Positions 47,394-59,375 of a DNA stretch of 64,000 nucleotides are shown piece by piece. A program made the position numbers and the translations under genes. Every line of letters begins with the position of its first letter. The stretch's first letter is position 1. Origin of the DNA: Euptelea pleiosperma (lineage: Eukaryota; Streptophyta; Magnoliopsida; Ranunculales; Eupteleaceae); contig CM068544.1 in assembly GCA_035048495.1 (NCBI GenBank), forward strand, positions 14,688,138 to 14,752,137, written 5' to 3'. Under the pieces are notes generated by a model. That model worked only from the letters and a program-made list of their open reading frames with translations. It was not told the DNA's origin and did not search any database.

Positions 47394-49013
47394 TGAAATT
47401 TCACAGATATGTTCTCTTTAATCCAATATACCTAGAAGGGGGGGTTGATTAGGTATTTAAAATATTAATTATACCTATACAGTTTTACTAGTCAATTGTA
47501 GGATAACAAAATTACATGCCTTAGTTGTTTGATAAAAGGTTATCATAACCGACTCAAATCGAATATACTTTCATGGTATATTTTGTTTTCGTCGTTTAGT
47601 CTAATTAAGATAGATTGCAGAATATAAACAAACAATCACACAAGACAAGAGATTTTGACGTGGAAACCTTAGCCAAGGAAAAATCACAGGACCACGTCCA
47701 GATGGAAAATATCACTAACTGAAAAGTTAAATGAAACAAAAGTTACCTACGCAGCGCCGTTGCAAATGCAGCTTCCAACCTTAGTCAATGCCTACTTCCG
47801 ATGCGTCCACGTCCTCTGAGTCAACGCTACGAATCCACGAGAGCCCTTCCAGCCAAGAAGGCTTGTCCGTTTGTTCAGTTTGGTACACCCCAAACCTATC
47901 GTCGATCGGCTCCTCTAATCTTAGTTCTCAACACTCCCGCCTTTGCAGAAGGTGAAGAATTCAGTACATCCTGAACCCTAGGTTGTTCAAATAGTGTTGA
48001 GTGACACTGGTACACTCAGGCTACTAGGTCGAATATAGAAGTGGAAGACCTAAGCTGAAGAATGAATCAAACACTTGGCTTTGATAAAAAAGAGAACAAG
48101 CTCACAAGATGTGAATGGGAAACAAGCTTATTGCTATTCAAATGGACACTCTAATAAATAAAATATTTTCTTCTCTCTCTTGAATATTGATTCACTCTGT
48201 GTCTCTGTGTGTGTTTCGAGAAGATATAGAAGGGTTGTATTTATAGAATTCCATGACCCTGAGTCGTGTAGAACGTGGGATAATGGAATCAAGAATATCG
48301 GATCTAAGAAAAACTGATTCTGTGCCTGGTCCAATCGATTGTACTCTAGGTCCAATCGATTGGGCTATGTCCAATCGATTGGGCTCAATAAGTTTCCTAT
48401 TCTGAAGGCTCCAATCGATTACACAGAGGTCTCCAATCGATTTGACTCAAATAAGATTCTATCTTGAAGGCTCCAATTGATTTCACAGAGTCTTCAATTG
48501 ATTTGACTCAAATAAATTTCTGTCCCGAAGACTCTAATCGATTTCACAAAGTCTCCAATCGATTGGGCTGAAATAAGTTTCTGCCTCGTAGCTTCCAATC
48601 GATTACACAGAGTCCTCCAATCGATTGGGCCATGTCCAATCGATTGGAGATAAGTGTCCAATCGATTGGACTATTCCAATAGTCAATATCTTTGACTTAG
48701 ATTTGGGTCAGTCAAATGACTAGGTTTGATCATTATATTTTATTCATTTTAACAAATTCCTATGGCCACTAAGTCACTTACCTTCCTAATAGAGCGTACA
48801 CGATCTTTAACTGACAAATAGGCAGTTACTCAAATGACTCATGTTGTCAACCGTCTGATTCTTACTGCCTTTGTCTTCTAATCTTCAAGTAGTCGACGAA
48901 GTATGCGTACCACGACATCTCCACACTACACTAGTGCTCGTATGAATGGTAACAAAAATATTTTTATGTCAAATGAAATCTTTGCCAAATTAAATATGAA
49001 AATATTCCTTACA
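47394..49013 (-). mobile_element. Solo LTR, probably Copia (1620 bp)
   Basis: On the plus strand it begins TGAAATTTCACAG and ends TTCCTTACA. Perfect 5-bp duplications CATTT flank it (47389-47393 and 49014-49018). On the minus strand it opens TGTAAGGAATATT. It contains a 13-copy array of CCAATCGATT. No internal region remains, so it arose by LTR-LTR recombination. The decayed fragment at 4210-4637 is a relative. Confidence 0.88.
48331..48670. repeat. Array of about 13 CCAATCGATT motifs
   Basis: Copies lie at irregular spacing (about 17-60 bp), several extended to the 12-bp palindrome CCAATCGATTGG and some degenerate (CCAATTGATT). Two recurrent tails are seen, GGGCT and ACACAGAG/TTCACAGAG. The spacers are not unique in the way CRISPR spacers are. 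It lies in the LTR's presumed U3. Confidence 0.9.
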
Positions 49014-49340
49014 CATTTGATAGGGTTAGAAATTTCATAATAGGATGATTTTTTGTAGGGATGATCTATATGGTGAGGAGATCATCTTCACCAAAAATCA
49101 GCCATTGATTTATTTTCCATGTGGGTACACCAAGATTGGTGTGAAATTTTGTGTCCCCTAATCCTTATCCATTATTATAACTCGGTGAGTTTAGTGGTGT
49201 AAAAAGTTGCTCATCCGGTCTTTGGCACATTTCACACGAGAGAGTTTAACAAAACAAGATGGAAAAATTACATATAAGTCCGTATTCACAAAACTACGGA
49301 TCATTAAGTCCCCATATAAAAGATCGGTCAACCCTATAAC

Positions 49341-49695
49341 CAAGGTTTAAAAGGGGCCGTTATAATGGTATAACGGACTGGGGGCGTTACCATTTTTTCA
49401 GTTATAACTGCCGTTATAATGAATTGTAACGCTCGGGAGGCAAAAATGGAAAATAACGGAAATAATGGAAAAATGGCACTGAAATCGAATTTCAAATTTT
49501 CAAAAACAAAAAATAACGGAATCTAGCAAAAAATAATAGAAAAATAATATAATATAACATAAAATAACGGTCGTTATAATGAAAATAACAGCCATTATTT
49601 TTTTGACGTTTTAACAGTACATAACGCAACGTGGTAGATCCAAATCCATGGTAACGGCTGTTATTTTTGTTATAATAGCCATTTTTTAAACCATG
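49341..49695. mobile_element. hAT-like MITE family A, copy 4 (355 bp)
   Basis: The ends are CAAGGTTTAAAAGGGGCC and, on the other strand, CATGGTTTAAAAAATGGC. Flanks CCTATAAC (49333-49340) and CTTATAAC (49696-49703) match at 7 of 8 positions. It contains the GGACTGGGGGCGTTACC block shared with copies 2 and 3. Confidence 0.85.
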
Positions 49696-49798
49696 CTTAT
49701 AACCGTGGTGAATTATATTGAAACCCAAATATTTTCCAAGGGCACCCATTTTATAAGGGCACTCGCCTGAGATATGGACGATTTATAGAAGGAAAAAA

Positions 49799-50153
49799 AT
49801 GTAACAAGGTATACCTGAAACTTTTTCAAATGTGGAACCATGATTTTTGTTAACCACTGTCATCTAGGCCCACTGACCACATGGATGTTTACCCCACCCC
49901 TTGGTGGATGTACACACCAAAAATCACCCTGATTGGTAATGTCTAACCATTAGATTTTAGTACTTTTAAGCCATGCATATAGCTGTTGAATTCAACCATT
50001 TTCTTGAGTACTAAACCAACGGCCAAAAATCAGCGATGAATGCTTACTAAGGGGTGGACTAAACATCCATGCAGTCAGTGGGCCCAGATGGCAGCGGTGA
50101 GTAACAAAAATGCGCTTCCTCATCTGAATAATATCAAGTGTACCTTGTTACAT
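49799..50153. mobile_element. Long-TIR MITE (about 355 bp), Mutator-like
   Basis: The left end ATGTAACAAGGTATACCTGA and the right end, on the other strand, ATGTAACAAGGTACACTTGA begin inverted arms of more than 100 bp. The arms include ATTTTTGTTA and GGCCCACTGAC..CATGGATGTTTA on both sides. Long arms suggest a Mutator-type or foldback element. No clear TSD is seen. Confidence 0.8.
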
Positions 50154-51143
50154 CATGACCCTTTATGGAAAAGGATTTGTCTTAGGGGCAAGAAGAAGCA
50201 AAACAATGCAAAGAGGTGACCATGATGCAAAAAACTGCGAAGAAAATAAGCCCAAACTAACTTTTAATACACGATCATGTCGGTCCGATTGATAGATTTT
50301 GACATTCAATCGATCGGCGTCCAGAGAGATACCTTTGATCAATCGGGCTCTCCCGAAAAATTAAGAAAAACAAAATTTTCAATTTTTCAGCAGACCAAAC
50401 TCTTCCAAGAAAGTTCTAAAACATTTCAAATCAAGTAAGAAGAATTTTTCTCAATTTAAATTCAATTTTGAAACTAATTTCTCTAAAGTTTTGTAGTTGA
50501 GCTATCCCTATTGGAAACCCAAACAACAATCAAATCAAAACATTTTTAGAATCATGCAATGCAGTAATGTTCAAGAAAGATATGACGCACAGTGCAATTA
50601 GAATTTCGAGATGATAAACACAAACAACTATTGTCCCTAGAAGTTGACTCTAAATGATTCGAATGATAAAGGATGATACACTTCCAATTTCAATATGTTT
50701 AATTGTCAAATCTTTAGCATTACTTTACTTTGAGAAGGTTTATTCAATAGGGTGAACTTGTGTGTATAGTGATCTGACTTTTCACTTCATAAGGTGTAGG
50801 ATATCTGGCAACTATATATAGTATACTCATTTAAAATTATCAAAAGCATCCTATATTCAATTATGAAGACCTTATTAGTAAGATTAGATTCTCACTTTCT
50901 TTCATATATAAGTGTATTTGTCTATTCATGATTTTCTTTTCTAGCAAATATGGTTATTTTTTATCACTTGTTTATTCTCATTTTTTTTCAATCCTCATCT
51001 TTTGACATGGGTAGCTCTATTCGTATGTGTGGATGGTAGCTTTCACGCTCTTGAAAGGTAGCCGACTAATCTTTTAAAATTTCCAAAATTTTCTATAATG
51101 ATTCAGTCTCATTCTACTATGTGTCAAGTCTAGGTTCTAGGTA
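50154..51143. other. Intergenic, nothing recognised
   Basis: No gene. A short stretch at 50283-50365 has GATCGG/CAATCGAT words like those in the LTR arrays, probably a decayed LTR piece. Confidence 0.5.
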
Positions 51144-51151
51144 TTATAGAT

Positions 51152-52276
51152 TAGGGCTGGCAATGGATCGGATCAACCCTGAAGATCTGATCCTATTCAA
51201 TCTGAAAAAATCGTGTTCGGATCCATATTTTTCATTATTGGATCAGTACGGGATCCAAGATCATCGATCCGATCTCTTATTGGATCAGTACTGGGTCGAC
51301 CTTGTTCCGATCCGATACTGACCCGATATATATATAATATGTATTTTATAAATATATATTTAAAGGATTATTTTTATTGATTTAATAATTGAGAAGTTGA
51401 CAACTAAGATTTTACTATTTCCTAAAATTATAGTCTTACAACGTAGATTTCAAAATATACCTTTAAATCTTTCCCTATATTTGGTAATTAGCATTTAAAT
51501 TTTACTATTTCCTAAAATTAATAGTCTTACAACGTGGATTTCAAAATATACCATCAAATATTTCCCTAGATTTGGTAATTAGCATTTAATTGATTCTTAA
51601 ATATTTCTTATTTACTTTCTTTTTTATTCTAGAGTTTTTGTCATCTTTTAGACTTCTTCTTATTCTCTTTGTTTCCTTGCTTTAGCTTATTAGAGGATGG
51701 AAGACGAAGACGGTGCTGGACCTGCTGATAGCTTGGCAAACCACAACGATAACCCAATATCTTCTTTTCATTTTTTTTCATTGGCTGATGCTTGCATCCA
51801 AGCATGTACATACAGATCTTCATGAAAGGAACACCAACACCTGTACATACTTGCCTTTCATCTACATGCATGTACGCCTTAGCTTCTTCATAAAATATAG
51901 CTAAGCAATGTTGCTGTTGCTGCACTTATGGCTCCAAAAGCCAAGGTTTTCCATTAAGGTTTCTTCCCTTGAAGCCTTATTTTGGATAAAGTACTTTCTT
52001 GCCGCTTCATATTTTCTGTTGAGAAAATAGTTTCATTTATTTTTGTTGAGCGTGCATCTTGTCTGGAAATCTCTCTTGGCTACAACTCTCTAGACTTCTA
52101 ATTATTCTCATTAGGTCTTACAGATCTGATCAGACCCAAAACCAATATAAAGATATCGGATCGGTTCCGAAACTAAGTCTTATAGATCCGATCGAGTCCG
52201 GATCAATTGGATTTCTTATCGGATCGGTACCAGATCAGTACCAATCCGACTCCAATTTGATCCATTACCAGCCCTA
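51152..52276. mobile_element. Non-autonomous hAT-like element (1125 bp)
   Basis: The ends are TAGGGCTGGCAATGGATC and, on the other strand, TAGGGCTGGTAATGGATC. Flanks TTATAGAT and TTATAGAG match at 7 of 8. Many GGATCGGATC-type words cluster in both subterminal regions (51170-51330 and 52110-52265). The interior has no transposase; the short ORFs there are unrecognised. Confidence 0.82.
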
Positions 52277-52494
52277 TTATAGAGTCACTGTTAATCAACA
52301 GGAAACTCATGAATGCAATGCTCAATTCCCAACCTCAAAAAAGACACACAATTATTTTTGAATATTTGAACTAAAAACAATGCAAGTAAGCTAAGAGCTA
52401 AAATCAATAGAAAACTATAAAGAGAACGAATCCTAAAAATAAACTGCACATCCAACTAAAACCAATAAGCAACGGAGTTAGATGTACAAGCATG

Positions 52495-52650
52495 CACTAT
52501 AGGAAAATAGGGTATTAGTGGCGGCCACGCCACTACTAAAGGTATAAAAAACCACCACCAAAACCTTTAGGAGTGGTCGACGACTGCTGCTAAAAGCTCA
52601 GTCGCTAAAGGTTTTAGCGGTGACCAGCCCATATATGGCCACTGCTAAAA
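52495..52650 (+). mobile_element. Outer CACTA-like element, left end
   Basis: It starts CACTATAGGAAAATAGG and holds subterminal words such as AGTGGCGGCC and GCTAAAGGTTTTAGCGGTG. The inner CACTA element interrupts it at 52651. Its continuation is at 58452 onwards. Confidence 0.7.
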
Positions 52651-54344
52651 CACTACTACATAATACGGTTTAGACTACACTGTTAAAAAATATATAGACT
52701 ATGGTTTTATTAAAATACGAAGTTGAAAAGTTTAATTTAAAAAAAAATAATTTAGAAAAACAAAAGGCTACTGTTTCCGGAAAAACCATCGCTTAAAGTG
52801 TTAAAGGATGGCCACGGTTTTTGCCAAAACCGTAACTAACACCTTTGAGACACGATTTTAACAAAAACTGTGGATAATTACAAAGAGAAACGACTACGGT
52901 GTTTGTAAAATCCGTGACCTACATGTTTGCAAAAATGAGCACAGTTTTGGTAAAAAATCCTTATTAGATATAAATAAAAATCCCCGACGATTTATTATCT
53001 TTCCCAAGCCTCAACCTCTTCATTTTCTTTGTCCCAAGTATCCTCACTTCTCCCCTCTCCTTTGTCCGCTACCACCGCCGCTACCACTGCGTGCTACCAC
53101 TGCCGCTACATCTGTGTGCTACCACTGCCTATTCAGATCAATAAGATCTTCAAGGATGGTATCAGTTTGGGTGGGTTTTTCCACAACTCTGTTCATGTAA
53201 GTTTCATCTTTTTCTTTGTCTCTATATGTTTTTTGGTTGATCGGAGCAAATTTTAGGGTTTCCACATCGAGAATGGTTAGGTTTTAATGCTTATCTTAGG
53301 TTTTCTTTGGATTGATGCAAGTCGTTACTGAAGATGGGATTTAGGGTTTCAAGTTTAGGTTTACCATTCTATCCATCAATCAATTTCTTACCATCTCGTC
53401 TTTCACCATTCTATCCATCAATCAATATCTCTCTGGAAGTCAAACTTTAATGGTGAGTGTTCTAATCCTTTAAACATTATTTTCTTCATTTTGTTTTTTT
53501 TTTTTAACTCGGAGGTCAAAGTCGCTCTCTCAGGCCTGAGTCATCTCTATTTGCCTTGTCACTATTTGATAAAAGGCCTCAGAGAAGGGGATGTTGTGTG
53601 ATCTGGGTTAAGGCCCCAAATTAAAGGAAAAAAAATCATTCAACAATGCATTTGGGTTTGCTTAATATTTTTCTAAGTTGATGACCCATATTTATGATTT
53701 ATCTCATGATATACCATGGGTGTCTATACTTTCAACAAAAGTACATTGTCGATATGATGCACTCCCATTTTTCAAGTTCCATGACCTTAGAGTTTCTAAG
53801 CCAGTCGAATATAGGTTCACTATAATCTATAGCAGAGGGATCCCTCAAATCATTGCAAAATACATCCTACAAAAAGGAATAGTAGGAGTCTGTTAGATCT
53901 TTGGATATATTATCAATTCAACAACAAAACAAATGGGTAAACAAATGGGCATCCAATGAAACAATAATACATAAGAAGCACATGGGTCAGGTCAGCCCAA
54001 TTGGCATCTAATCCCAGCTCGATGTGGTATGTTCTTAGGTTTTACTTTCCAGATTGTGAGCTGGGTTCGGGTCTGGTTTGGGGGCTGTTATATAAATGGA
54101 ACAGTCCGGGGGCTTAGGTTTTTTAGCTGGATGGATCCATATACCATTGGTGGAAAAACTGGTATCTAGTTTTTTATCACAAAATAGGTTGTGTAACTTG
54201 AACTCAAGACCTGTGGTTTCAACAAAACAATCATTAAACCACCATGTCAAAGATCACATTTCATATTAAAGTTTCAAAATTTGATATATTATGCAGATTT
54301 CATCTTGATCTTGGGTTCTATCTCAACTTGGCGGGTCTGTCATG

Positions 54345-54656
54345 CATGTTGGTCAGACCAAATATTGCTACGTGGCACACTTTTCAGGAGGACCACTGAC
54401 ACCATGAATGTTTGGCCTACTCCACATGCCAAAATCAGACTGATAGGTGACTTATAGCCATTGGATTTGAGCTTTTCATGGTGGGCTTGGACCCATTCTT
54501 TTTCACTCGTGGCTCTATTCATGAAACCCCTGATGGAAAAAAAAAGGCCTATCAGGTTGACTTCTATGTGTAGGTTTATCAAGGGTGAGACAAACATTAA
54601 TGGGGTCAGTGGACCTGGAAATTTGCCATTTGGCAATATTTGATGTGACCAACATG
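54345..54656. mobile_element. Long-TIR MITE nested in the CACTA element (312 bp)
   Basis: The left end CATGTTGGTCAGACCAAATA and the right end, on the other strand, CATGTTGGTCACATCAAATA begin arms of about 75 bp. The arms carry ACCACTGACACCATGAATGT, which resembles the arms of the MITE at 49799-50153. TSD unclear. Confidence 0.75.
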
Positions 54657-54794
54657 TGGGACATGTATTAGTAACCAACACATTAGGTTTCCTCGTGGAT
54701 TAATGAAGGGTTGTAATAGGGCTGTCAATGTGCTGAGATTTATGGGTTTTAAGAGTTGAAAATAACAAACAGAAGATAAGTATAGAGAAGGAGA

Positions 54795-55118
54795 TTGAAG
54801 AAGAAAGATAGGGAGTGGAGTATTGCCACTTTGAAGAAAATCTTAAAGGAGTTGCACAAATCTAGAATTCCCATGGATGGAGTCTCACCACCCAAAATGA
54901 GGGAGGAGTCACACCTCAACGAGCAGCAAAGAAACACTTTATTAACTCTTGTGCAACTTCAATTGTCCAGAAATAAAGGGGCTACATGGGTATTTGTTGA
55001 GTGGGGTGATGGGGAGGAATGTAAAGATCAATTACCGCTTGTGATTTGCATTGTATCGGCCACTACGCCCAGTACTCCGCTCAAATTGATCTACATATGT
55101 GTTTCTATTTGCATATAA
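54795..55118 (+). other. Unrecognised ORF in the CACTA element (107 aa)
   Basis: I do not recognise this protein. It starts MKKKDREWSIATLKKILKEL, with a helical, charged first half, then GATWVFVEWGDGEECKDQLP. The second half, with its WVFVEWGDG run, does not look random, and it may be another captured exon. The C-terminal 25 residues look like read-through of an intron. No start context or splice evidence decides it. Confidence 0.3.
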
Positions 55119-55789
55119 TGTATTTTCTCTTCTTTGTTATTGTCATTGTTTGTGGTTGATCCTTGATTTCGGTAACATGACTCACCTACTAATGCTTTGA
55201 AGTCTATTTCACCATTCAATTCTATATTCAATTTTTGTTAAAGTTTGAGTTTCCAAATCTTTTTCTTATTACTTCCATTTATGTCATCGTCTTTCCTCTG
55301 GTTGTGCATTTGTGATGTCATTGACTTTCCTTGTACATGTCCAAACCATAAATCATAAAAATAATCTGACAACATGTCTAGTGTTATAAGTGGTGCATGC
55401 ATAGTATAGCAAGTATAAGGTTTGGCTAAAGTCCATTTAACAACATAATTTGATCAGACTTCCATAATGAAACTTAAAGTCAATCTATGTTAACATGTAG
55501 ACAGCCCTTAGTGAAACAACATCCAGACTCAGATCGTATGTTTGTTGGTCATAATTATATACTTGCTTCTATTCCTGATTGTTTGCTACTCTGTAGTAGA
55601 TTAGAATTGATGTTCTTTGACAAGTCGGACTGTGAACTCTATGTACACACGCCTTCGTCTGCCTTATTGCATAAAGCTTATTTTCAATGCTCGTGTGAAA
55701 ACTAGTTTTATTGATTATAGCAGCCACTGCTTTTTGTTCTTAGTTACAGAGTTTTTCTTGTACCATGGGGAGCATATCTTGAATTGCAG

Positions 55790-56020
55790 CCAGCCTAACA
55801 CTGAAGATGCCATGTACAACAACCAACCTATTTATGGTGCGTTGCTGGTCTCCACCATCTTGAGTGATCCACATTTGAAGTCTCTTTGGGTGAAGGAGAT
55901 GAAGGTAAAATTTTCTTCTCTTCATTTCTTTCTTAAATGATACATGGGGTGCAAAAATGACATCAATTGTGCTCTTCCGATTTTAAGGTCATGGCAGATT
56001 GCATTATGAGAATGGGGAAG
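55790..56020 (+). pseudogene. Captured aspartate aminotransferase fragment, two exons
   Basis: Exon 55790-55904 encodes MYNNQPIYGALLVSTILSDP, then LKSLWVKEMK. It is bounded by an acceptor (ATTGCAG at 55783-55789) and a donor (AAG|GTAAAA at 55904/55905). The next exon begins at 55988, after an acceptor at 55987, and reads VMADCIMRM. This matches the C-terminal part of plant aspartate aminotransferase, where Y-[SN]-N-P-P-[IV]-H-G-A is followed by an SDP..W..E.K.MADRI segment. Preserved introns show a DNA-level capture, not a retrocopy. The catalytic Lys region is not included, so it cannot be an active enzyme. Confidence 0.7.
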
Positions 56021-58451
56021 ACCAAGAAAATTTTAGTCTGTGGAGTATTCTTCCCTGTGGAGCCGTGTTGCACATAAAAGTGCACCACCTTGCACACTCT
56101 TTCATGACCACTAACCCATGCTGAATGTTGGTTTGTAAATCCATCAAGAGATAGTGTGTTGATTAAATGGTATAGATTGTTGATCTAAGTACACCATTTT
56201 TATGGTCACCGATAACTACATATGAATTGAATGTTGCAAGAATTATCAATGAACCAACTGCAGCATATATTGCCTAAAATTTGGACAAGAAGGGTGGGGA
56301 GAAAAACATAAACATTAGACGATGAATACAATGATATATAGGATTCTATCAACAGGTTTGTTCAACCCAAAATCTGTTTTAAACTCTGTTTTTAAAACAG
56401 ATTTTGAAAGGCATCAAATGTTTCTCTAACATTGACAGGCAATTGCACACGGACTTTACATGAACTTATAATGTTATAATGATAACAGTAAACACTTCAT
56501 AAAAGTAGCCCCTGCACGTTGGAGATTCTATTTTCTCCTCTCTTTTTTTCTTAATTAACTCTTGTATTTAAAATTCATTGATAAAAGTTACAAGTGATTA
56601 CCCAGATTTGGCTGCTACTTTTAGGACGTCTCGGCTTGGCTTGTTTGTTAGATGTGTGGGTAGGTGTCTTAAATGGGTGGTGCCTTTTCCTAAAATTGTT
56701 TATGATGAATGTCAGTTCCTGAATTTTATCTCTTTTTAAGCAGGTCATAGTTTTTTACCTTGCTATGGGTGGATCCTTGCTGTCATACATATCTTTTGCT
56801 CCACCTCTAAAGGTTTAAGGCATTTCCTTCTCTCAAAAATTTTAGTTTCTTTAGCACTAGAAGAAAACTTTATTTTCCATACAAATATGTTGCAACTCAA
56901 GCAGAATGGATGGATTGGGAATTTTACTCTAGGAGCAAGCTACTTTAGCTTGCCATTGAACTTATTTGCAAGGCACTTCAATGTACTTCTGTTTTGACTC
57001 AAATTACAGATTTGGTTTTGCATTTATATCTAACTTATCCTGTTATAAAATTATCCTCATATTCCCATTTGTTACAGACTAGTACGTCTTTCACTCTCTC
57101 ATTGTTGCTTTCCTAGCCATTATCAAGAGACCTTTCTTGTACATAAAGATTTGTTGAAGTCTGGAGGGCTCAATGAACTTATTGTACTACAAATTAAAGT
57201 GAAGGTATGACTTTTAGTATTCATTTACCAAGAGTTGTCAAACCTTTGACTGGATCTCTATTTCTTTCTGTCAGTGTAAAATAGATCTCCATCGAATAAC
57301 TTTTAAACTCAGTGGTACTCCATTTCTAGAGAGTTGATCATTTGTAGTGGATACGTGTTTGTTGGAGAGTTGATTGTTTGAGAAGATATTTAGTTTGTTA
57401 GAATGTTATTAGCACATAACGGATAATATCAACTTCATGGAGAGGTTGTTAGTCGCTAATAGACAGTTTTTTGGTGTATTTAGAATGTATTTATGTCCTT
57501 CTAAAGCTTTCATCCTGTAAAGGTTGATTTACACGTATACATGTTTTTAACAGTGTAGATCTTATGAAGTTCCATAAAATTCATTTGTCATGTAGATTTT
57601 ATATAAGAAAATATAATCTTTGCTATCAGATTTTATACAAAAGAATGAAAAAAATGAAAATGGGGATGGCGAGGCCCAAACTACTGAAGTAAATATCTAA
57701 GATTTTTTTGTTAACTATCACCATATAAAGTTATGTTTTTCTACAGAGTTGCCATGTATTAATGATTAGAAACTGATGTGACAAACTTACTTTCTGCTTG
57801 AGGTGAAGAGGATGATTTTCGATTTTAAGATTATAGAACTATGTGTGAATCATGTGGTACCTGTAGTGATTAAGTTTGCATCAACAGTTTGTTTTAGCGT
57901 TACACCTTGGGAATTAATAACTTGGTAGCAAATTTAGATTATAATGATGTTTGCTTTTAAATTCTTTATATTAATTATTTTAAGGATTTTTGGCATTGTT
58001 AGTCATGATAGTGGTTTTATAATTTTTTTTTTAATTTTAAATAATGAAAAGACTACGATTTTAGGAAACACCGTAGTCTTCAAAAATGAAATGTTTGAAT
58101 TAAAAAATACAGTTTCTCAGAAAATTGTAGTCTTTTGTTAGACTTGCGAATATGATATTAGATAAAACCATAGTCGTTTTCGGATGTAACTATTTTAGAC
58201 CACGGTGAAGAACCATAAAGATTACGGTTTTTTGAAAAATTGAAGTCTTTTATGTAGTCTTATAACTACAGTTTTGAAAAAACTGTAGTATTTTTTATCT
58301 TATAAACCACGGTTAAAAACCGTACTCTCTTTTGGAGACTTTACACTACACCCGATTAGACTACGCTTTTAGAGGTTGTTTAAGACTACGGTTTAAAGCA
58401 AAAAACTACGATTTTTAACTATAGTCTAAAGGGTTTTTTGTAGTAGTGAAA

Positions 58452-58919
58452 GTCCTCGAAATCCATGACTTAGGTCGTGGCAAATACCTTTTTTAGCAGT
58501 AGTTAAAATATTTTTAGCGGCGGTAAGTGACCACCGCTAAAGACACTTGTACCTGCAGCCGGGATGTTGGCCGTCGCTAAATATATATTTTAGCGGCGGC
58601 TCTTGACCGTCGGTAAAAGTAAATTTTTTTCAAAATTTCCCGAAATTGATTTGTTACCTATTAGTACCTGTGACATGTACAATTTTATAACCTGTGACCC
58701 TATTTAAATTTATAAATGAAAATCAAATACGAAACAAATATATAATAAAATATTCGTTAAAACTAAAAATTATTACACTCCACGGTTCAAAAACAAAAAT
58801 TATTACAATCCATGGTTCAAAAACCAAAAAGCAAACAAACATAGAAAATAAGATTGCATCGGGTCAATCATCAGCTGGTCTCTGTAAAAAAAAATTGTAA
58901 ACTAATTAGAATAGCAATA
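58452..58919 (+). mobile_element. Outer CACTA-like element, continuation right of the inner insertion
   Basis: Subterminal-like words TTTAGCGGCGG, CCACCGCTAAAG and TAGCGGCGGCTC continue the pattern of 52495-52650. No right terminal CACTA inverted repeat is found, and a solo LTR enters at 58920. Confidence 0.55.
58915..58919. repeat. Left target-site duplication (CAATA) of the solo LTR
   Basis: CAATA is repeated exactly at 62224-62228. Confidence 0.9.
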
Positions 58920-58933
58920 TGATATTCGCTCAA

Positions 58934-58954
58934 AAGTGCTTATTTTAAGCACTT
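58934..58954. repeat. 9-bp-arm hairpin near the solo LTR 5' end
   Basis: AAGTGCTTA and TAAGCACTT around a TTT loop, as in the Athila LTRs. Degenerate in the LTR at 27325. Confidence 0.85.
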
Positions 58955-59375
58955 ATCCTGTTAGCGTATAGCACTCTCCTACGTAAAACTGCTCTAATTA
59001 TCCACTTTTCTACGTAAGAGTCTATCTCATTGCGTAAAACACACTTTTCTGGACGAAATGGTATATTTGCATGCATTAAACACATTTTCGGAAGTCTAAA
59101 TATTAAGCCGTTCTGATAAAGTCTCATTACGCGCTTCTTCTGTCGCAGGAAACCCCGATGGGACAACTCTCGAGAATGCGGGCCCACAACTGACTGTCAG
59201 AGTCTAAGACCAAAGCACAATAACCAACAGGCTGAGGATAAGAAGATACATGCCAAATGCTGGGAGAGCTAGAGAGTCAGAAAAGCCCGAGAGACGATTA
59301 AGAGAGAAGGAGAGACAAGCCCTCAAAGGAGAGACTAAGGAGATTAAAGCTTATCAACTAACATATGATGAGGAC

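Larger units (their letters stand above)
52651..58448. mobile_element. CACTA transposon, non-autonomous (5.8 kb)
   Basis: The ends are CACTACTACATAATACGG and, on the other strand, CACTACTACAAAAAACCC. The 3-bp duplication AAA flanks it (52648-52650 and 58449-58451). Both ends hold many copies of GACTACGGTTTT-like words in both orientations, which are typical subterminal transposase-binding arrays. I see no TnpD-type transposase. The interior carries an aspartate aminotransferase fragment, an unrecognised ORF and a nested MITE, so it looks like a gene-capturing, non-autonomous element. Confidence 0.88.

Noticed and set aside
48331..48670. CRISPR-like array
   Set aside because: The repeat is only 10-12 bp, the spacing is irregular, and the sequence between copies is itself repetitive. 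The context is a plant LTR.
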